From: a virus
DNA: 64,000 nt
Direction: 5' to 3' (one strand)
Virus record (IMG/VR): IMGVR_UViG_3300017917_000095
Coordinates: 1 to 64,000 of that record
The position numbers and the translations under genes are program-made. Below the pieces are notes generated by a model, which searched no databases, had not been told where the DNA came from, and saw only the letters and a program-made list of their open reading frames with translations. Of this stretch, positions 7,945 to 16,891 are shown in pieces; within the stretch, counting starts at the first letter, position 1; the number at the start of each line of letters is the position of its first letter.

Positions 7945-10017
7945 TTATTCTATGTCAACTGATGTATTGTATGATGTAAAGCCGTTTTCTTTCACAACTT
8001 TCAGAACGTTAGGTACACGACCTGCAAGTTCTTCACGGTGTGACACAAGCCAAATAGACTTTTGACGCCGGCGACTCATATCTTTCAGAATTGCTAACGC
8101 ATTCTCAACACCGATCGTGTCGAGACCTGAGTCAATCAATTCGTCAATGAACAACGTATTGATAGGTGTGTACAATGATTCCCAAACGTCACGGAAAGCA
8201 AATGATAGACCTAAGATCAATCGATTACGTTCACCGCGACTCAAGTTATCAAAGTCAAGTTCACGACCTAATTCAGTGATTTCAACTGACAAGTCATTCT
8301 TGAAAACAACTTGATGTGGTAGACCAATCTTATCTAAGTAGTGAGTCAATCGTGTGTTCAAGTAACTCAGGTTCTGGTCAATGATCTTCTTACGAACGAA
8401 CGAATCTTTGCTAGTCAACAAGTCAAGTAAGAACTTTTGATGATCCATAGTCTTGGTTAATTCATTGATCTTGTCAAACTTTACTTCTTGAAGTGCTTGA
8501 GCTTCCATGTCTTGAATTTGTTCTTGATACGGATCAGCTTCCTGCGCTTTGCTCTCAATTTGTGATAGTAACGATGAAACCCTACTTCTATGTTCGACTG
8601 CTTGTGACTCTGAATCGTAATGAGTAACCGGACGCTTGCCAAGATTGACGCTAGGCGTATCAAAAAGTTGTTCACTAAAGGGGTTATTCTCGCTGGATTT
8701 CTCTGCAATCTGCTTTTTGATGTTATCAATTTCCGTTGACTGACGGACAGCCTCAGCTTCTGTCTTATAATGTGTAACAGGTTTGTCTCCTAATGTGATA
8801 GGTCTAGCAAGCATTTCATCAAGTTGGAATTTCAAATCATCTAAGTGACTCTTACTAGTATTCCATAGCTCAACTTTGGCATTTAGTACGCTAGTGTGTT
8901 GGTCATCATGGAAGTCTTGACCACAAGCATAACACTTGTGTTCCTTTAGAGTTTCAACTTCTGCTGTCAACTTCTCATAGTTCTTATCTTCTTTGATAAT
9001 GTCTTTTCGCAGACTTTCAATCTTGCCATCATACAAGGCTTTCAACTGCACTTGTTTGATATACTCAGCTAAGTCTTTGTGTGCTTGCAATTCAGCGTCA
9101 AAGTCAATGTGACTCAACTCATCCATTTTCAATTGTAAGGCAGCGATATCTTTATCTTGCTTTTGCATCCATGCTGTTTGTCGTGCAATCAGTGCAGTGT
9201 ATGCGTCATGCTGTTGCTTTTGTTGATTCCAAACTACTAGATCCTTATGTGCTTGAAGTTCAACATCAATGTCTATCTTGCTAAGGTCATCATACTCGAT
9301 AACCAAATTACTCAAATCTTCATCGTGTTTCTTTTGCCACAGCATCTGACGGCGCTTGATAGCATCAATCTGTTCTTTGACTCGCTTGTTAGCTTCTTCA
9401 ACTGCTTTGATGCGGAATTCTTCTTGTTGGATCTCGTCTTTAGATTGACGAATCAAATCTTTGACCACCTCTGCTTTCTCTGAAAGCAATGTGATACCCA
9501 ACATCTGTTCAATAATGTCCTTCTGCTCGTTGTTCTTCAACGCAAGGAATGGTTCACTATAGGTGTTCAACACAACGATGTGACGGAACATGTCAACAGA
9601 CATGTTGATAACTCGCTCAATGTGTGCTTGTGTTTCTTTGTTCTCACCTTGTTGGTCTTCAGTAGCTTTTGACTGAATATCATTAACATAGAACTTCAGA
9701 ACGTTTGGCTTACGACCACGCTCAATCTTGTAGTTTGTACCGTTGATACTAAACTCTAAGGTCACTAACATGCCTTTGGCATTAGTGCGATTGACTAGAT
9801 TGTCCTTACGAATGTTGTTGATGGGTACGCCAAACAGTGCATAGCATAAACCCTGAATCAATGTGGTTTTACCAGTACCATTTCTAGCACCGTCACCACC
9901 TAAGTCTAAGTTTTCTCCTAAAATCAGTGTAATGTCTTTCTTGTCAAAGTCAACTGCTTGGGTTACTTGACCGATACTGAGGAAGTTTCTTAGTGTAATG
10001 TTTTTTAGTGTAAGCAT
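7945..10017 (-). CDS. gp46: Recombination endonuclease subunit gp46 (SbcC/Rad50-like ATPase)
   Basis: 690 residues. gp46 with gp47 forms an exonuclease complex that resects DNA ends for recombination-dependent replication and host DNA breakdown. Visible motifs: Walker A ARNGTGKTTL (about residue 45), a long coiled coil with a central zinc-hook CYACGQ (about residue 361), the ABC signature LSRGERNRLILGL (about residue 590), Walker B NTLFIDELID and the switch histidine LVSHREE near the end. Length and order match the family. Unlike T4, it is separated from gp47 by two sulfotransferase-like genes. A TATAAT-like sequence lies in the 48-base gap upstream, so it may also have its own early or middle promoter. 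Confidence 0.95.
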   Translation of the reverse strand: MLTLKNITLRNFLSIGQVTQAVDFDKKDITLILGENLDLGGDGARNGTGKTTLIQGLCYALFGVPINNIRKDNLVNRTNAKGMLVTLEFSINGTNYKIERGRKPNVLKFYVNDIQSKATEDQQGENKETQAHIERVINMSVDMFRHIVVLNTYSEPFLALKNNEQKDIIEQMLGITLLSEKAEVVKDLIRQSKDEIQQEEFRIKAVEEANKRVKEQIDAIKRRQMLWQKKHDEDLSNLVIEYDDLSKIDIDVELQAHKDLVVWNQQKQQHDAYTALIARQTAWMQKQDKDIAALQLKMDELSHIDFDAELQAHKDLAEYIKQVQLKALYDGKIESLRKDIIKEDKNYEKLTAEVETLKEHKCYACGQDFHDDQHTSVLNAKVELWNTSKSHLDDLKFQLDEMLARPITLGDKPVTHYKTEAEAVRQSTEIDNIKKQIAEKSSENNPFSEQLFDTPSVNLGKRPVTHYDSESQAVEHRSRVSSLLSQIESKAQEADPYQEQIQDMEAQALQEVKFDKINELTKTMDHQKFLLDLLTSKDSFVRKKIIDQNLSYLNTRLTHYLDKIGLPHQVVFKNDLSVEITELGRELDFDNLSRGERNRLILGLSFAFRDVWESLYTPINTLFIDELIDSGLDTIGVENALAILKDMSRRRQKSIWLVSHREELAGRVPNVLKVVKENGFTSYNTSVDIE

Positions 10018-10065
10018 CTTTTTTTATTTCGTAATCCTGTATTATAATCGAAAGAGTTATGAGTG

Positions 10066-10701
10066 TCATGCCATTTCGGCTATCCATGCCTCTACTTCAT
10101 CGTAGTTTGTAAAAACTCTCTTTTTGTAGTCAGGCAATTTACTAGTGTGACTCTCAACTTGAACGTTGTGTAGGTTTAGCTCCGGAATACTAAACGGTGC
10201 ATCAAAGTCCTCATAGAACATTGTATAGGTTTGATATCCTACTGTATATTTTTCCCAAAGAGCCTGGTTTTCTTTTTGTATGTCCATGTATTCTTGAACT
10301 ACGGACTTCGCTATAGTCACTTTATTGGTTGCTATAAACTTGTAGAAACCCATAGTGTTCGGACTATCAGTGAACTTTTCAAAATTATGAAAGCCTGAAC
10401 CTACAAACTCTTTTAGTTGCAAACTTAAAAACTGTTCACATAGATTTCTTCTAATGCATCTGAATACAAAAGGATTGTTATATAAATGCAGGTCAGCTAA
10501 CGTCTTAGGGAAGTGTGTGTTCAGCATCAACTGATTGCTAGGTATGTCTTCCCATAGAACCGTATCATTGTCAATTCTATACTGTTTGTCATCTATACAG
10601 AAGAATTGCCTGTTTAATTTAGTCGCCATGAACTTTGAAAATCCGGTACCCCCTGACCGAGCTTCTCTGTAAATCCATATGTCTCTTGTAGTTATGTCCA
10701 T
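10066..10701 (-). CDS. Sulfotransferase-like protein, paralogue 2
   Basis: 211 residues. The start, WIYREARSGGTGFSKFMATK, resembles the phosphosulfate-binding loop of the sulfotransferase fold, which binds the 5' phosphosulfate of PAPS. RRNLCEQFLSLQL (about residue 82) resembles the second, 3'-phosphate-binding motif (Arg...Ser). The C-terminal KLPDYKKRVFTNYDEVEAW is shared with the upstream paralogue (KLPDYKHDVFPNYNQIS). It begins 7 bases after that gene and would be cotranscribed with gp47 and gp46. The role is inferred: sulfation of a phage or host glycan or small molecule. The pair looks like a tandem duplication that has since diverged widely. Confidence 0.6.
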   Translation of the reverse strand: MDITTRDIWIYREARSGGTGFSKFMATKLNRQFFCIDDKQYRIDNDTVLWEDIPSNQLMLNTHFPKTLADLHLYNNPFVFRCIRRNLCEQFLSLQLKEFVGSGFHNFEKFTDSPNTMGFYKFIATNKVTIAKSVVQEYMDIQKENQALWEKYTVGYQTYTMFYEDFDAPFSIPELNLHNVQVESHTSKLPDYKKRVFTNYDEVEAWIAEMA

Positions 10702-10708
10702 TTGATAT

Positions 10709-11371
10709 TCAACACGTTGTATCAGCCATCCACTCAGCTAGTTTGTCTCTGAGTCCTTGTCTGTCAATCTGTATTTCCCTTAACTGTCGCATCCAGATAG
10801 AGATTTGATTGTAGTTAGGAAATACGTCATGCTTGTAGTCAGGCAATTTGTACGTAGCCACGATATCAGTCTCAATCCCCGGATTGAGACGGCTCAAATC
10901 TAGTTCGGGTATGTCGAATGATTTCGAAAACGCATCCTCGTACCAGATTCGTGTGTATGGTATGTTGTACTTTGCAGTAGTTTCTAAAAACTTGAGTTCG
11001 AGGTTAATCTTTTTATCGAGGTACAATTGTACATCAGACAAGATAACAGGAATAGTAGATTCTTTGATCCTGTCCCAAATAGGATTAGTGGGTTCTTCTG
11101 GTTTTAGGTTTGTAAACTTGAACCCTGCACTAACCGCAGCACTGATACTCAAAAAGTGCTCTGTCAGATTTCTTCGGTCGATACGAATCACGAACGCTTT
11201 TGGGTCATTCTTAATGATAGTATCTAATATAGAGAAGTCATGGGTATCATGGTATATTTCAGAATTGATATGGACACCCCAACGCTCAGTAACTTTATTG
11301 CCGATATATGATGAAAGGAAGGTTCCACCGCATCTAGCTTCTCGTAGTACATATATTTTTTTATCAAACAT
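10709..11371 (-). CDS. Sulfotransferase-like protein, paralogue 1
   Basis: 220 residues. The N-terminal YVLREARCGGTFLSSYI matches the P-loop-like PAPS-binding motif in the same place as its downstream neighbour. IRIDRRNLTEHFLSIS (about residues 62-77) matches the second nucleotide-binding motif. Its ATG lies one base after the gp47 stop (TGATATG), so it is translationally coupled to gp47. Placement inside the gp47-gp46 pair marks the two sulfotransferase-like genes as an insertion into a core recombination operon. The acceptor molecule cannot be read from the sequence; a kinase or other P-loop transferase is a less likely alternative. Confidence 0.6.
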   Translation of the reverse strand: MFDKKIYVLREARCGGTFLSSYIGNKVTERWGVHINSEIYHDTHDFSILDTIIKNDPKAFVIRIDRRNLTEHFLSISAAVSAGFKFTNLKPEEPTNPIWDRIKESTIPVILSDVQLYLDKKINLELKFLETTAKYNIPYTRIWYEDAFSKSFDIPELDLSRLNPGIETDIVATYKLPDYKHDVFPNYNQISIWMRQLREIQIDRQGLRDKLAEWMADTTC

Positions 11372-11372
11372 A

Positions 11373-12389
11373 TCACAAGGTGTTGTAAATGTCTAACAAA
11401 ATCTTCTTGTCGAATGAGTTAGACTCGATTGCATTGATCTGGTCGATGATGATTTGGTCAACAGATTCAAATTTTAGACCATCTGTGTTTTGTGCAGTAT
11501 CACCTGGCTCACCCTTAACTGGAATCAGAACCATTTCACGTAGTTTGTATTCAGGTAGCCATGTTTCACGCAAGAAGTTAGCCTCTTCATAGCTAATTTC
11601 AATATCCAGATGCACACGAACGTGACTGTCAATCAATAACAATCCTTCTGGATGCTCAATCACATCACTGAGTTTATGCACACGGAATACAGGCTGACGA
11701 GGCCATGTCTTGAACACTGGTTCTTGATCCCATTCTAAGATCATCATACCACGTGCATCATCACCTGCATCTGCGTAGTTATGTGGGAACGCATTGCCAA
11801 TATACCACACGTTGCCCTTTGCTTGACGTTTGTGAAAGTGACCGCTGAACACTTTTTCGAAATTGCGAACATGGTCATTATTGAGTTCACCGTGATCGGG
11901 CATCTCAACCATGGCATTCATGAAGTAGCCAGGTAGTTCAAAATGCCCAAACATATACTTCCCGCTCATTTTTTGTAGCTTCTTGTAATCGTCTCCAACT
12001 AGCCACGGCGCAATAACGACTTGTCCCTCATTGAAGAAATCATTAATAACTTTAACGTTGGGAAGATGTTTCGCCCATTCAACGCTATGAATATCGCGGC
12101 GATCACGATAGTAGAGGTCATGATTACCAGGGATAAAGTAGACAGTATCGAATGCAGCATTTAATTTCTCCAGTGCTTGTAGACCAAACTGTAGTGTGTG
12201 TATGTTGATACTTGCACGGTGATGATTCCAATCACCCAAGAAGAAGCAGGTCTCGCAACCCTCTTTCTTTGCAGTTTCAATAAACCAATCTACAAAATTG
12301 GCACAGTCTTGATTATGTTGTAGGCTGTTAGACTTCAATCCAAAGTGAATGTCAGTGAACACAGCGGCTTTTTTGAAAAGATTACTCAT
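11373..12389 (-). CDS. gp47: Recombination endonuclease subunit gp47 (SbcD/Mre11-like nuclease)
   Basis: 338 residues from ATG 12387-12389. Metal-dependent phosphoesterase partner of gp46. The calcineurin-like motifs occur in order: FTDIHFG (metal ligands D, H), FFLGDWNHHR, IPGNHDLYY, and the C-terminal FSGHFHKRQ (GHxH). I reject the longer TTG start at 12425 because family members begin just before the FTDIH strand. TATAAT lies six bases before the chosen ATG, so an additional, nearly leaderless transcript is possible. A GGGAGT/ACTCCC hairpin lies between this gene and the gp55 stop. The coupled next gene is a sulfotransferase-like insertion. Confidence 0.93.
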   Translation of the reverse strand: MSNLFKKAAVFTDIHFGLKSNSLQHNQDCANFVDWFIETAKKEGCETCFFLGDWNHHRASINIHTLQFGLQALEKLNAAFDTVYFIPGNHDLYYRDRRDIHSVEWAKHLPNVKVINDFFNEGQVVIAPWLVGDDYKKLQKMSGKYMFGHFELPGYFMNAMVEMPDHGELNNDHVRNFEKVFSGHFHKRQAKGNVWYIGNAFPHNYADAGDDARGMMILEWDQEPVFKTWPRQPVFRVHKLSDVIEHPEGLLLIDSHVRVHLDIEISYEEANFLRETWLPEYKLREMVLIPVKGEPGDTAQNTDGLKFESVDQIIIDQINAIESNSFDKKILLDIYNTL

Positions 12390-12443
12390 AGATTGATTAT
12401 AAAGGAATAGGGAGTGCAAAAGCAACTCCCCTGGTTAAATTGA

Positions 12444-13352
12444 TTATTCTTCGTAAACGGTTGAACTAGATCCAGAACCTTGTCTAGACCAACTTGGATT
12501 CAACCCATTCAACTCTAAAATGTCATCCCGTATGTTCTGGTTACGCTTTTCAGTGTTCAGTACCCGACAGAAGCTATTAGTGATAGCAGCCGTGTAATAA
12601 GCGAACGGGTTAGCAGATTTGGCTTCGTTGAATCGTAAACCTACGTAAGTCAGTTGAAGAATAGCACTGTTACGCATTTCATCATTGTATGTATAGCCAC
12701 GCCAATTGTATTTCATTGCGTACTTTTCACACATCATGATGTACATTCGGGCTAGTTTGTTTGTAATCTGCCCATGATCTTTTGTGAAGTATCCCTCTGT
12801 CAGCCCACCTGTCCAATGACTCTTGCCTACACAATAGAATGAATTGTTCTCGTCAATCTTGTAATGTTGGAACGGAGGGAAATTGACTTTGACATGCACC
12901 ATGTCATCGACTTCGGCTTTGGTTGTAGTATCTTCTAAGTCAGCAAAAATTTCGTCAGGATCAACTTCCTCGAACTCGAAAATGTCTTTTGCTGTTTTCT
13001 TTTTGACTGTTTTTCTAGGTTGTTTCTGTGAAACCGGGACATGATCCCAAGTCATAATACGAAACATCAAGTCAGTGACTGGGATAGATAATGGATCAGT
13101 TGTTCCCTTTGCTAGTCCTTGCTCTATATCTAATCTAGCTGCCCTAGTCTCACGGGCTTGTTGAATTATTTCAGGGGAGAACGCATGTTCGAATGACTTT
13201 TCTAGAGGTTCTTGAGGCATGTCTACGATGTAATCGTACTGATGATATTCAGGTTTAGTGAAGTAACAATACGTTGTTTTGCTTTCGTGAATCTCTTTTA
13301 GAATGTCTTTGTTGTTAAGGTAATTAACCGGTTTTTTAGATGGTAAACTCAT
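12444..13352 (-). CDS. gp55: Late transcription sigma factor, gp55-like
   Basis: 302 residues from ATG 13350-13352, which has AAGGA seven bases upstream; the frame extends to a TTG at 13388 that lacks this. gp55 replaces host sigma-70 and directs RNA polymerase to late promoters together with the sliding clamp. The C-terminal half (about residues 205-285) contains the helical core with LTYVGLRFNEAKSANPFAYY and TAAITNSFCRVLNTEKR, characteristic of gp55. It is longer than T4 gp55 (185 residues), with an N-terminal extension of about 110 residues and an acidic middle (EFEEVDPDEIFADLED). A late-type promoter precedes it, suggesting it feeds its own expression. Confidence 0.88.
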   Translation of the reverse strand: MSLPSKKPVNYLNNKDILKEIHESKTTYCYFTKPEYHQYDYIVDMPQEPLEKSFEHAFSPEIIQQARETRAARLDIEQGLAKGTTDPLSIPVTDLMFRIMTWDHVPVSQKQPRKTVKKKTAKDIFEFEEVDPDEIFADLEDTTTKAEVDDMVHVKVNFPPFQHYKIDENNSFYCVGKSHWTGGLTEGYFTKDHGQITNKLARMYIMMCEKYAMKYNWRGYTYNDEMRNSAILQLTYVGLRFNEAKSANPFAYYTAAITNSFCRVLNTEKRNQNIRDDILELNGLNPSWSRQGSGSSSTVYEE

Positions 13353-13439
13353 AGGGTCCTTGTAGTTATTTGCTGTAGAATAGCACAATCGTTGCTGAAA
13401 AGCAACACTTAGGGTTAGGAAAAGGTAAAAGACGCACTA

Positions 13440-13447
13440 TATTTATC
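13440..13447 (-). promoter_or_regulatory. Late promoter upstream of gp55
   Basis: The minus strand reads GATAAATA followed by TAG, 87 bases before the gp55 ATG. With 13449-13456 it forms a near-perfect inverted repeat, TATTTATC-A-GATAAATA, so two promoters face away from each other with a single base between the octamers. Confidence 0.6.
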
Positions 13448-13448
13448 A

Positions 13449-13456
13449 GATAAATA
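13449..13456 (+). promoter_or_regulatory. Late promoter at head of baseplate operon
   Basis: GATAAATA followed by TACATAAGGAAAAC and ATG at 13475, 18 bases downstream, with a good ribosome site (AAGGA). It is the clearest late promoter in the window and would drive the tube-cap, gp53, gp27 and gp5-like genes. Confidence 0.7.
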
Positions 13457-13474
13457 TACATAAGGAAAACTATT

Positions 13475-14332
13475 ATGCCACTAGGACTACAAGGACAAAT
13501 AGATCAAACCCAACAGCAAGCGACTGCTCAGGACCAAGCTAATTTCTCACAATACAGAGATTGGCGTGTAATTCTCAGTCTGGCTCCTGAATCTTCCGGG
13601 TATCTATACAAGGCGCCCAATCCGGGCATTTTATCGCCACTGGCTTTGACGGATGGAGTGATCTTCCCTTATACTCCTCAAGTCGCAGTGCAATACTCTG
13701 CAAGTTATGATCCTACTGAAATAACGCATAGCAACTATAAGATTTTTCAATACAGATCAAGTTCAGTGGACTCGGTTTCTATAACTGGAGACTTCACTGC
13801 ACAGGACACATATGAAGCAAACTACATGCTTGCAGTGATTCACTTCTTTAGATCAATCACTAAGATGTTCTACGGTCAAGATCAGAACCCTAGAAACGGC
13901 ACCCCTCCACCATTGTGCTACTTGTACGGACTAGGGTCGTTTCAGTTCAATAAACACCCCCTAGCTATTACTGGATTTAATTATAGCTTACCCAATGATG
14001 TTGACTATATACGTGCTAACGTATCAAGTGTGGAGAATCCCGGGGCAGCTAGTGGTCAATACTCTAACAATCCTACTAACATAAGAACAGCATCTTCAGG
14101 TATAAGCCCAGGTGGTGTACCAAATCCCCCTCAATGGGCACTGAATCAAGCAAATAGTTCCGGCGCAGGCTCAGACGGTCCGACATACGTACCTACTAAA
14201 ATGCAAATACAAATCAATGCTATACCGATCATCAGTCGTAGAGACATTAGTGAAAACTTCAGCTTGGAGCAATATGCTTCAGGGAGATTGTTGCTTGGCT
14301 CTAATAATAATGCAGGCGGAGGTATCTGGTAA
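13475..14332 (+). CDS. Baseplate tail-tube cap/initiator protein (gp48/gp54-like)
   Basis: 285 residues. The central block ITGDFTAQDTYEANYMLAVI with HFFRSITKMFYGQDQ, then LCYLYGLGSFQFN and FNYSLPNDVDYI, looks like the tube-initiating baseplate proteins of T4-like phages, which form the ring joining baseplate to tail tube. It is first in a run of baseplate genes and its last base overlaps the start of the gp53-like gene (TAATG). A Gly/Ser/Asn-rich loop (about residues 190-230) precedes the final strand. The choice between gp48 and gp54 cannot be made by eye. Confidence 0.6.
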   Translation: MPLGLQGQIDQTQQQATAQDQANFSQYRDWRVILSLAPESSGYLYKAPNPGILSPLALTDGVIFPYTPQVAVQYSASYDPTEITHSNYKIFQYRSSSVDSVSITGDFTAQDTYEANYMLAVIHFFRSITKMFYGQDQNPRNGTPPPLCYLYGLGSFQFNKHPLAITGFNYSLPNDVDYIRANVSSVENPGAASGQYSNNPTNIRTASSGISPGGVPNPPQWALNQANSSGAGSDGPTYVPTKMQIQINAIPIISRRDISENFSLEQYASGRLLLGSNNNAGGGIW

Positions 14333-14649
14333 TGGCAACTACTAACAACGGCACATATCCAACAACCAGTCCTTACTATATGACTGATGTTGTCAACAAG
14401 AAATTCTTGGATGTAATGACAAATCGCACTGTACCTGCATTGAGTTCAGATGTTTTCTGGGCTATTACTCCGGTATATGAATTCAGACCTGACTTGCTAG
14501 CATATGACTTGTATGCTGATAGTAGACTATGGTGGGTATTTGCACAACGAAACCCAAACAGACTTAAAGATCCGTATTTTGACTTTGTTGCTGGAGTAGA
14601 GATATACCTACCCAAGATGGATACACTAAAGAAAGCATTGGGCATTTAA
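14332..14649 (+). CDS. gp53: Baseplate wedge protein, gp53-like
   Basis: 105 residues. The core VYEFRPDLLAYDLYADSRLW, then WVFAQRNPN, DPYFDFVAG and EIYLPK, is the typical arrangement of the gp53 wedge N-terminal domain, where the wedge contacts the hub and its neighbours. It is shorter than T4 gp53 (196 residues), so only the conserved domain is present. It overlaps the previous gene by one base (TAATG) and ends one base before the next gene starts. Confidence 0.7.
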   Translation: MATTNNGTYPTTSPYYMTDVVNKKFLDVMTNRTVPALSSDVFWAITPVYEFRPDLLAYDLYADSRLWWVFAQRNPNRLKDPYFDFVAGVEIYLPKMDTLKKALGI

Positions 14650-14650
14650 T

Positions 14651-16891
14651 ATGGCAGAACCGATATACGATGCAATGGGTAACTTCACTGGGATGTACGC
14701 AGACGAGACTCCTGTGCAGCCGGCCCCTGCAACTGCTGATCCAGAAACATCAAATACTGGAACAACACAATCTGGATCATCGGGGTCAGACATAACTGGG
14801 TCTCTTGTTGGGATAAGACAGTACAATCCATTGAGTCGTTACTCAAGCTATACATACCAGATATCATTGTACATGATAACCCCGGATGCATATGATGAGT
14901 TTAACAATAGCGGTAGAAAAAACGTATTTCTAACAAACAACAGCAACAGAGAAGGTGCTGGAGCATATCTAATTGCACAAAGCGGTGGTATAGAAGATCC
15001 GTCATACAGAGCGCCCGGCTTCCATTTCGACTATTTCATCGACAACCTAACGATAACATCTGCTCTCAATGGATCGGGTTCAGGTGGTCCAACTAGTAAC
15101 GTTGACTTCACGTTTACGATAACAGAAGCATATGGCTTCTCATTCATCACGAATTTGAAACGAGCTAAACAAGCATTAGATCAGTATTCTAAAACACAAA
15201 ATATTAAAGAAAGTGTTAACGCTAGTAGGCAATTCTTCATTCTAGGGATCAAGTTCTTAGGTTATGATGCAGCAGGTGTTCCAATAACTCAGTCTAACCT
15301 TTTAGGAGATGAAACTGATCCTACGTTCCAACGCTTCTATGACATTCTATTGACTGACATAAAATTCAAAATTGACGGTAAGACGGTAGTTTATAACATC
15401 AAGGCAGCACCCAATGCGATTACAGCGGCAGCAGGGCAAAAACGAGGAGTTATTGATAAGGGTGCTAACCAACTATCAGGTAATACAGCAGGTGACATCC
15501 TCAATAAGCTAATGGCTAAAGTCACTAAAGACCAAGAAGATGATGTAAAAGCAAATAAGAGAGAATTTGCCAATACTTATTCAATTGAATTCTTCGGGGA
15601 TGCTGACCAAATTGCCGCTTCAACAATTGTTAGTTCTGCTGACTTAGACAAGATCAAATGGCCAATGGGCACCCCCACAGACAAGACAACAGTAAACGAT
15701 AGTCTTGCCATCAAAGCACAGCCCAATAGCAAAGAACGTATCATGGCATTCAACCGTGATACACCAATTCTACAAGCAATCACTAGCGTTATCAAACAAA
15801 GTGACTACTTGGTTAATGGTTTGAAAACAGTATATTCTACTGATACTGAACCCGATCCTAAAACTAATTCACAATCTGCCGAAAAGATTGATAGCAAAAA
15901 GAGATTAAAGTGGTTCAGTGTTGTTCCTAAGATTTCAAACACTAAGTTCGATACTAAACTGAAAGACTGGGTTTTTGATATCACATATCAAGTAAAAACC
16001 TACGAGATTCCTATTCTAAAATCAGCATATGCTGACAACACAACTCCGTACTATGGTGCAGTGAAGCGGTATGAGTACTGGTGGACAGGTAAGAACTCCG
16101 AAATCATCAAGTACGAACAAGCGATGAACAACACTTACTTCACGGTAGCATTATCCGGTGAAGATGCTTCTAGTGCTGCTACCGGTGGCAACGCACAAAT
16201 TCCAATGGTTGTTGGTAAGAGACAGAAAGCAGACCGTCTAGGTAAACTAGATGTAGGTATGGAAGCTCAGAACAGTGTTGTCACTGACATAACAGATCCA
16301 GGTGCATGGGCAGAAGCTAAAATTGAAATCTTAGGAGATCCTGATTGGTTATCTAATCCACAGCCTGCAGAAGGGGACGATAAATCATTCTATGGTCCTG
16401 ATGGATACACTATTGATGCTAGTGCCGGACAAATTTTCATCGAAATAAAATTCTTAGAAGCAGTTGATTACGATCACGGTAAAGGCGTCATGAACATCAA
16501 TGACAAGATTATGTTCTTTGATTATCCAGTTGCTGTAGTTAAACAATTAGATGGGGCAATTAGCTATCAAGTCGTTAACGTAAAGCATAGCTTTAGGGGT
16601 GGCAAGTTTACACAAGAATTGACATGTAACATAAACACTTTCCCTAACGTAGAAGGGCCTAAAATGTCCGAACAAGCACGTGAGGATGCAGCAAACGAAG
16701 ATTACAATGACACCGAGATGCAAAGATTGCAGAATAAATCAACTGGTCTTGCAACTGATCCTGCGTCTACTGGTGGATCAAGTGGTGCATCAAAGGCAGT
16801 TGAAACTCCGACACAGGGTCCAGATGATGATTTGAATGCAAGTAATCAATACACTGCAATGGGTGATTACGGCGGAGGCAGGGGAATTTAA
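14651..16891 (+). CDS. gp27: Baseplate central hub protein, gp27-like
   Basis: 746 residues. It lies directly before the gp5-like spike and overlaps it by one base (TAATG), as expected for the gp27-gp5 hub pair, where a gp27 trimer forms the cylinder connecting tube and spike. The first 45 residues are a low-complexity Pro/Thr/Ser/Gly segment. The middle has NVDFTFTITEAYGFSFITNL, and the end has IFIEIKFLEAVDYDHG and YQVVNVKHSFRGGKFTQEL, which fits the beta-barrel hub domains. At 746 residues it is nearly twice T4 gp27. The C-terminal 50 residues are again low complexity. Assignment is by position and general fold pattern. Confidence 0.65.
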   Translation: MAEPIYDAMGNFTGMYADETPVQPAPATADPETSNTGTTQSGSSGSDITGSLVGIRQYNPLSRYSSYTYQISLYMITPDAYDEFNNSGRKNVFLTNNSNREGAGAYLIAQSGGIEDPSYRAPGFHFDYFIDNLTITSALNGSGSGGPTSNVDFTFTITEAYGFSFITNLKRAKQALDQYSKTQNIKESVNASRQFFILGIKFLGYDAAGVPITQSNLLGDETDPTFQRFYDILLTDIKFKIDGKTVVYNIKAAPNAITAAAGQKRGVIDKGANQLSGNTAGDILNKLMAKVTKDQEDDVKANKREFANTYSIEFFGDADQIAASTIVSSADLDKIKWPMGTPTDKTTVNDSLAIKAQPNSKERIMAFNRDTPILQAITSVIKQSDYLVNGLKTVYSTDTEPDPKTNSQSAEKIDSKKRLKWFSVVPKISNTKFDTKLKDWVFDITYQVKTYEIPILKSAYADNTTPYYGAVKRYEYWWTGKNSEIIKYEQAMNNTYFTVALSGEDASSAATGGNAQIPMVVGKRQKADRLGKLDVGMEAQNSVVTDITDPGAWAEAKIEILGDPDWLSNPQPAEGDDKSFYGPDGYTIDASAGQIFIEIKFLEAVDYDHGKGVMNINDKIMFFDYPVAVVKQLDGAISYQVVNVKHSFRGGKFTQELTCNINTFPNVEGPKMSEQAREDAANEDYNDTEMQRLQNKSTGLATDPASTGGSSGASKAVETPTQGPDDDLNASNQYTAMGDYGGGRGI

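Noticed and set aside
12390-12425. TTG start extending gp47 by 12 residues
   Set aside because: The extension (LLHSLFLYNQ) precedes the conserved nuclease start and includes a hairpin; family members start at the internal ATG.
13353-13388. TTG start extending gp55 by 12 residues
   Set aside because: The internal ATG has AAGGA at proper spacing; the TTG does not.
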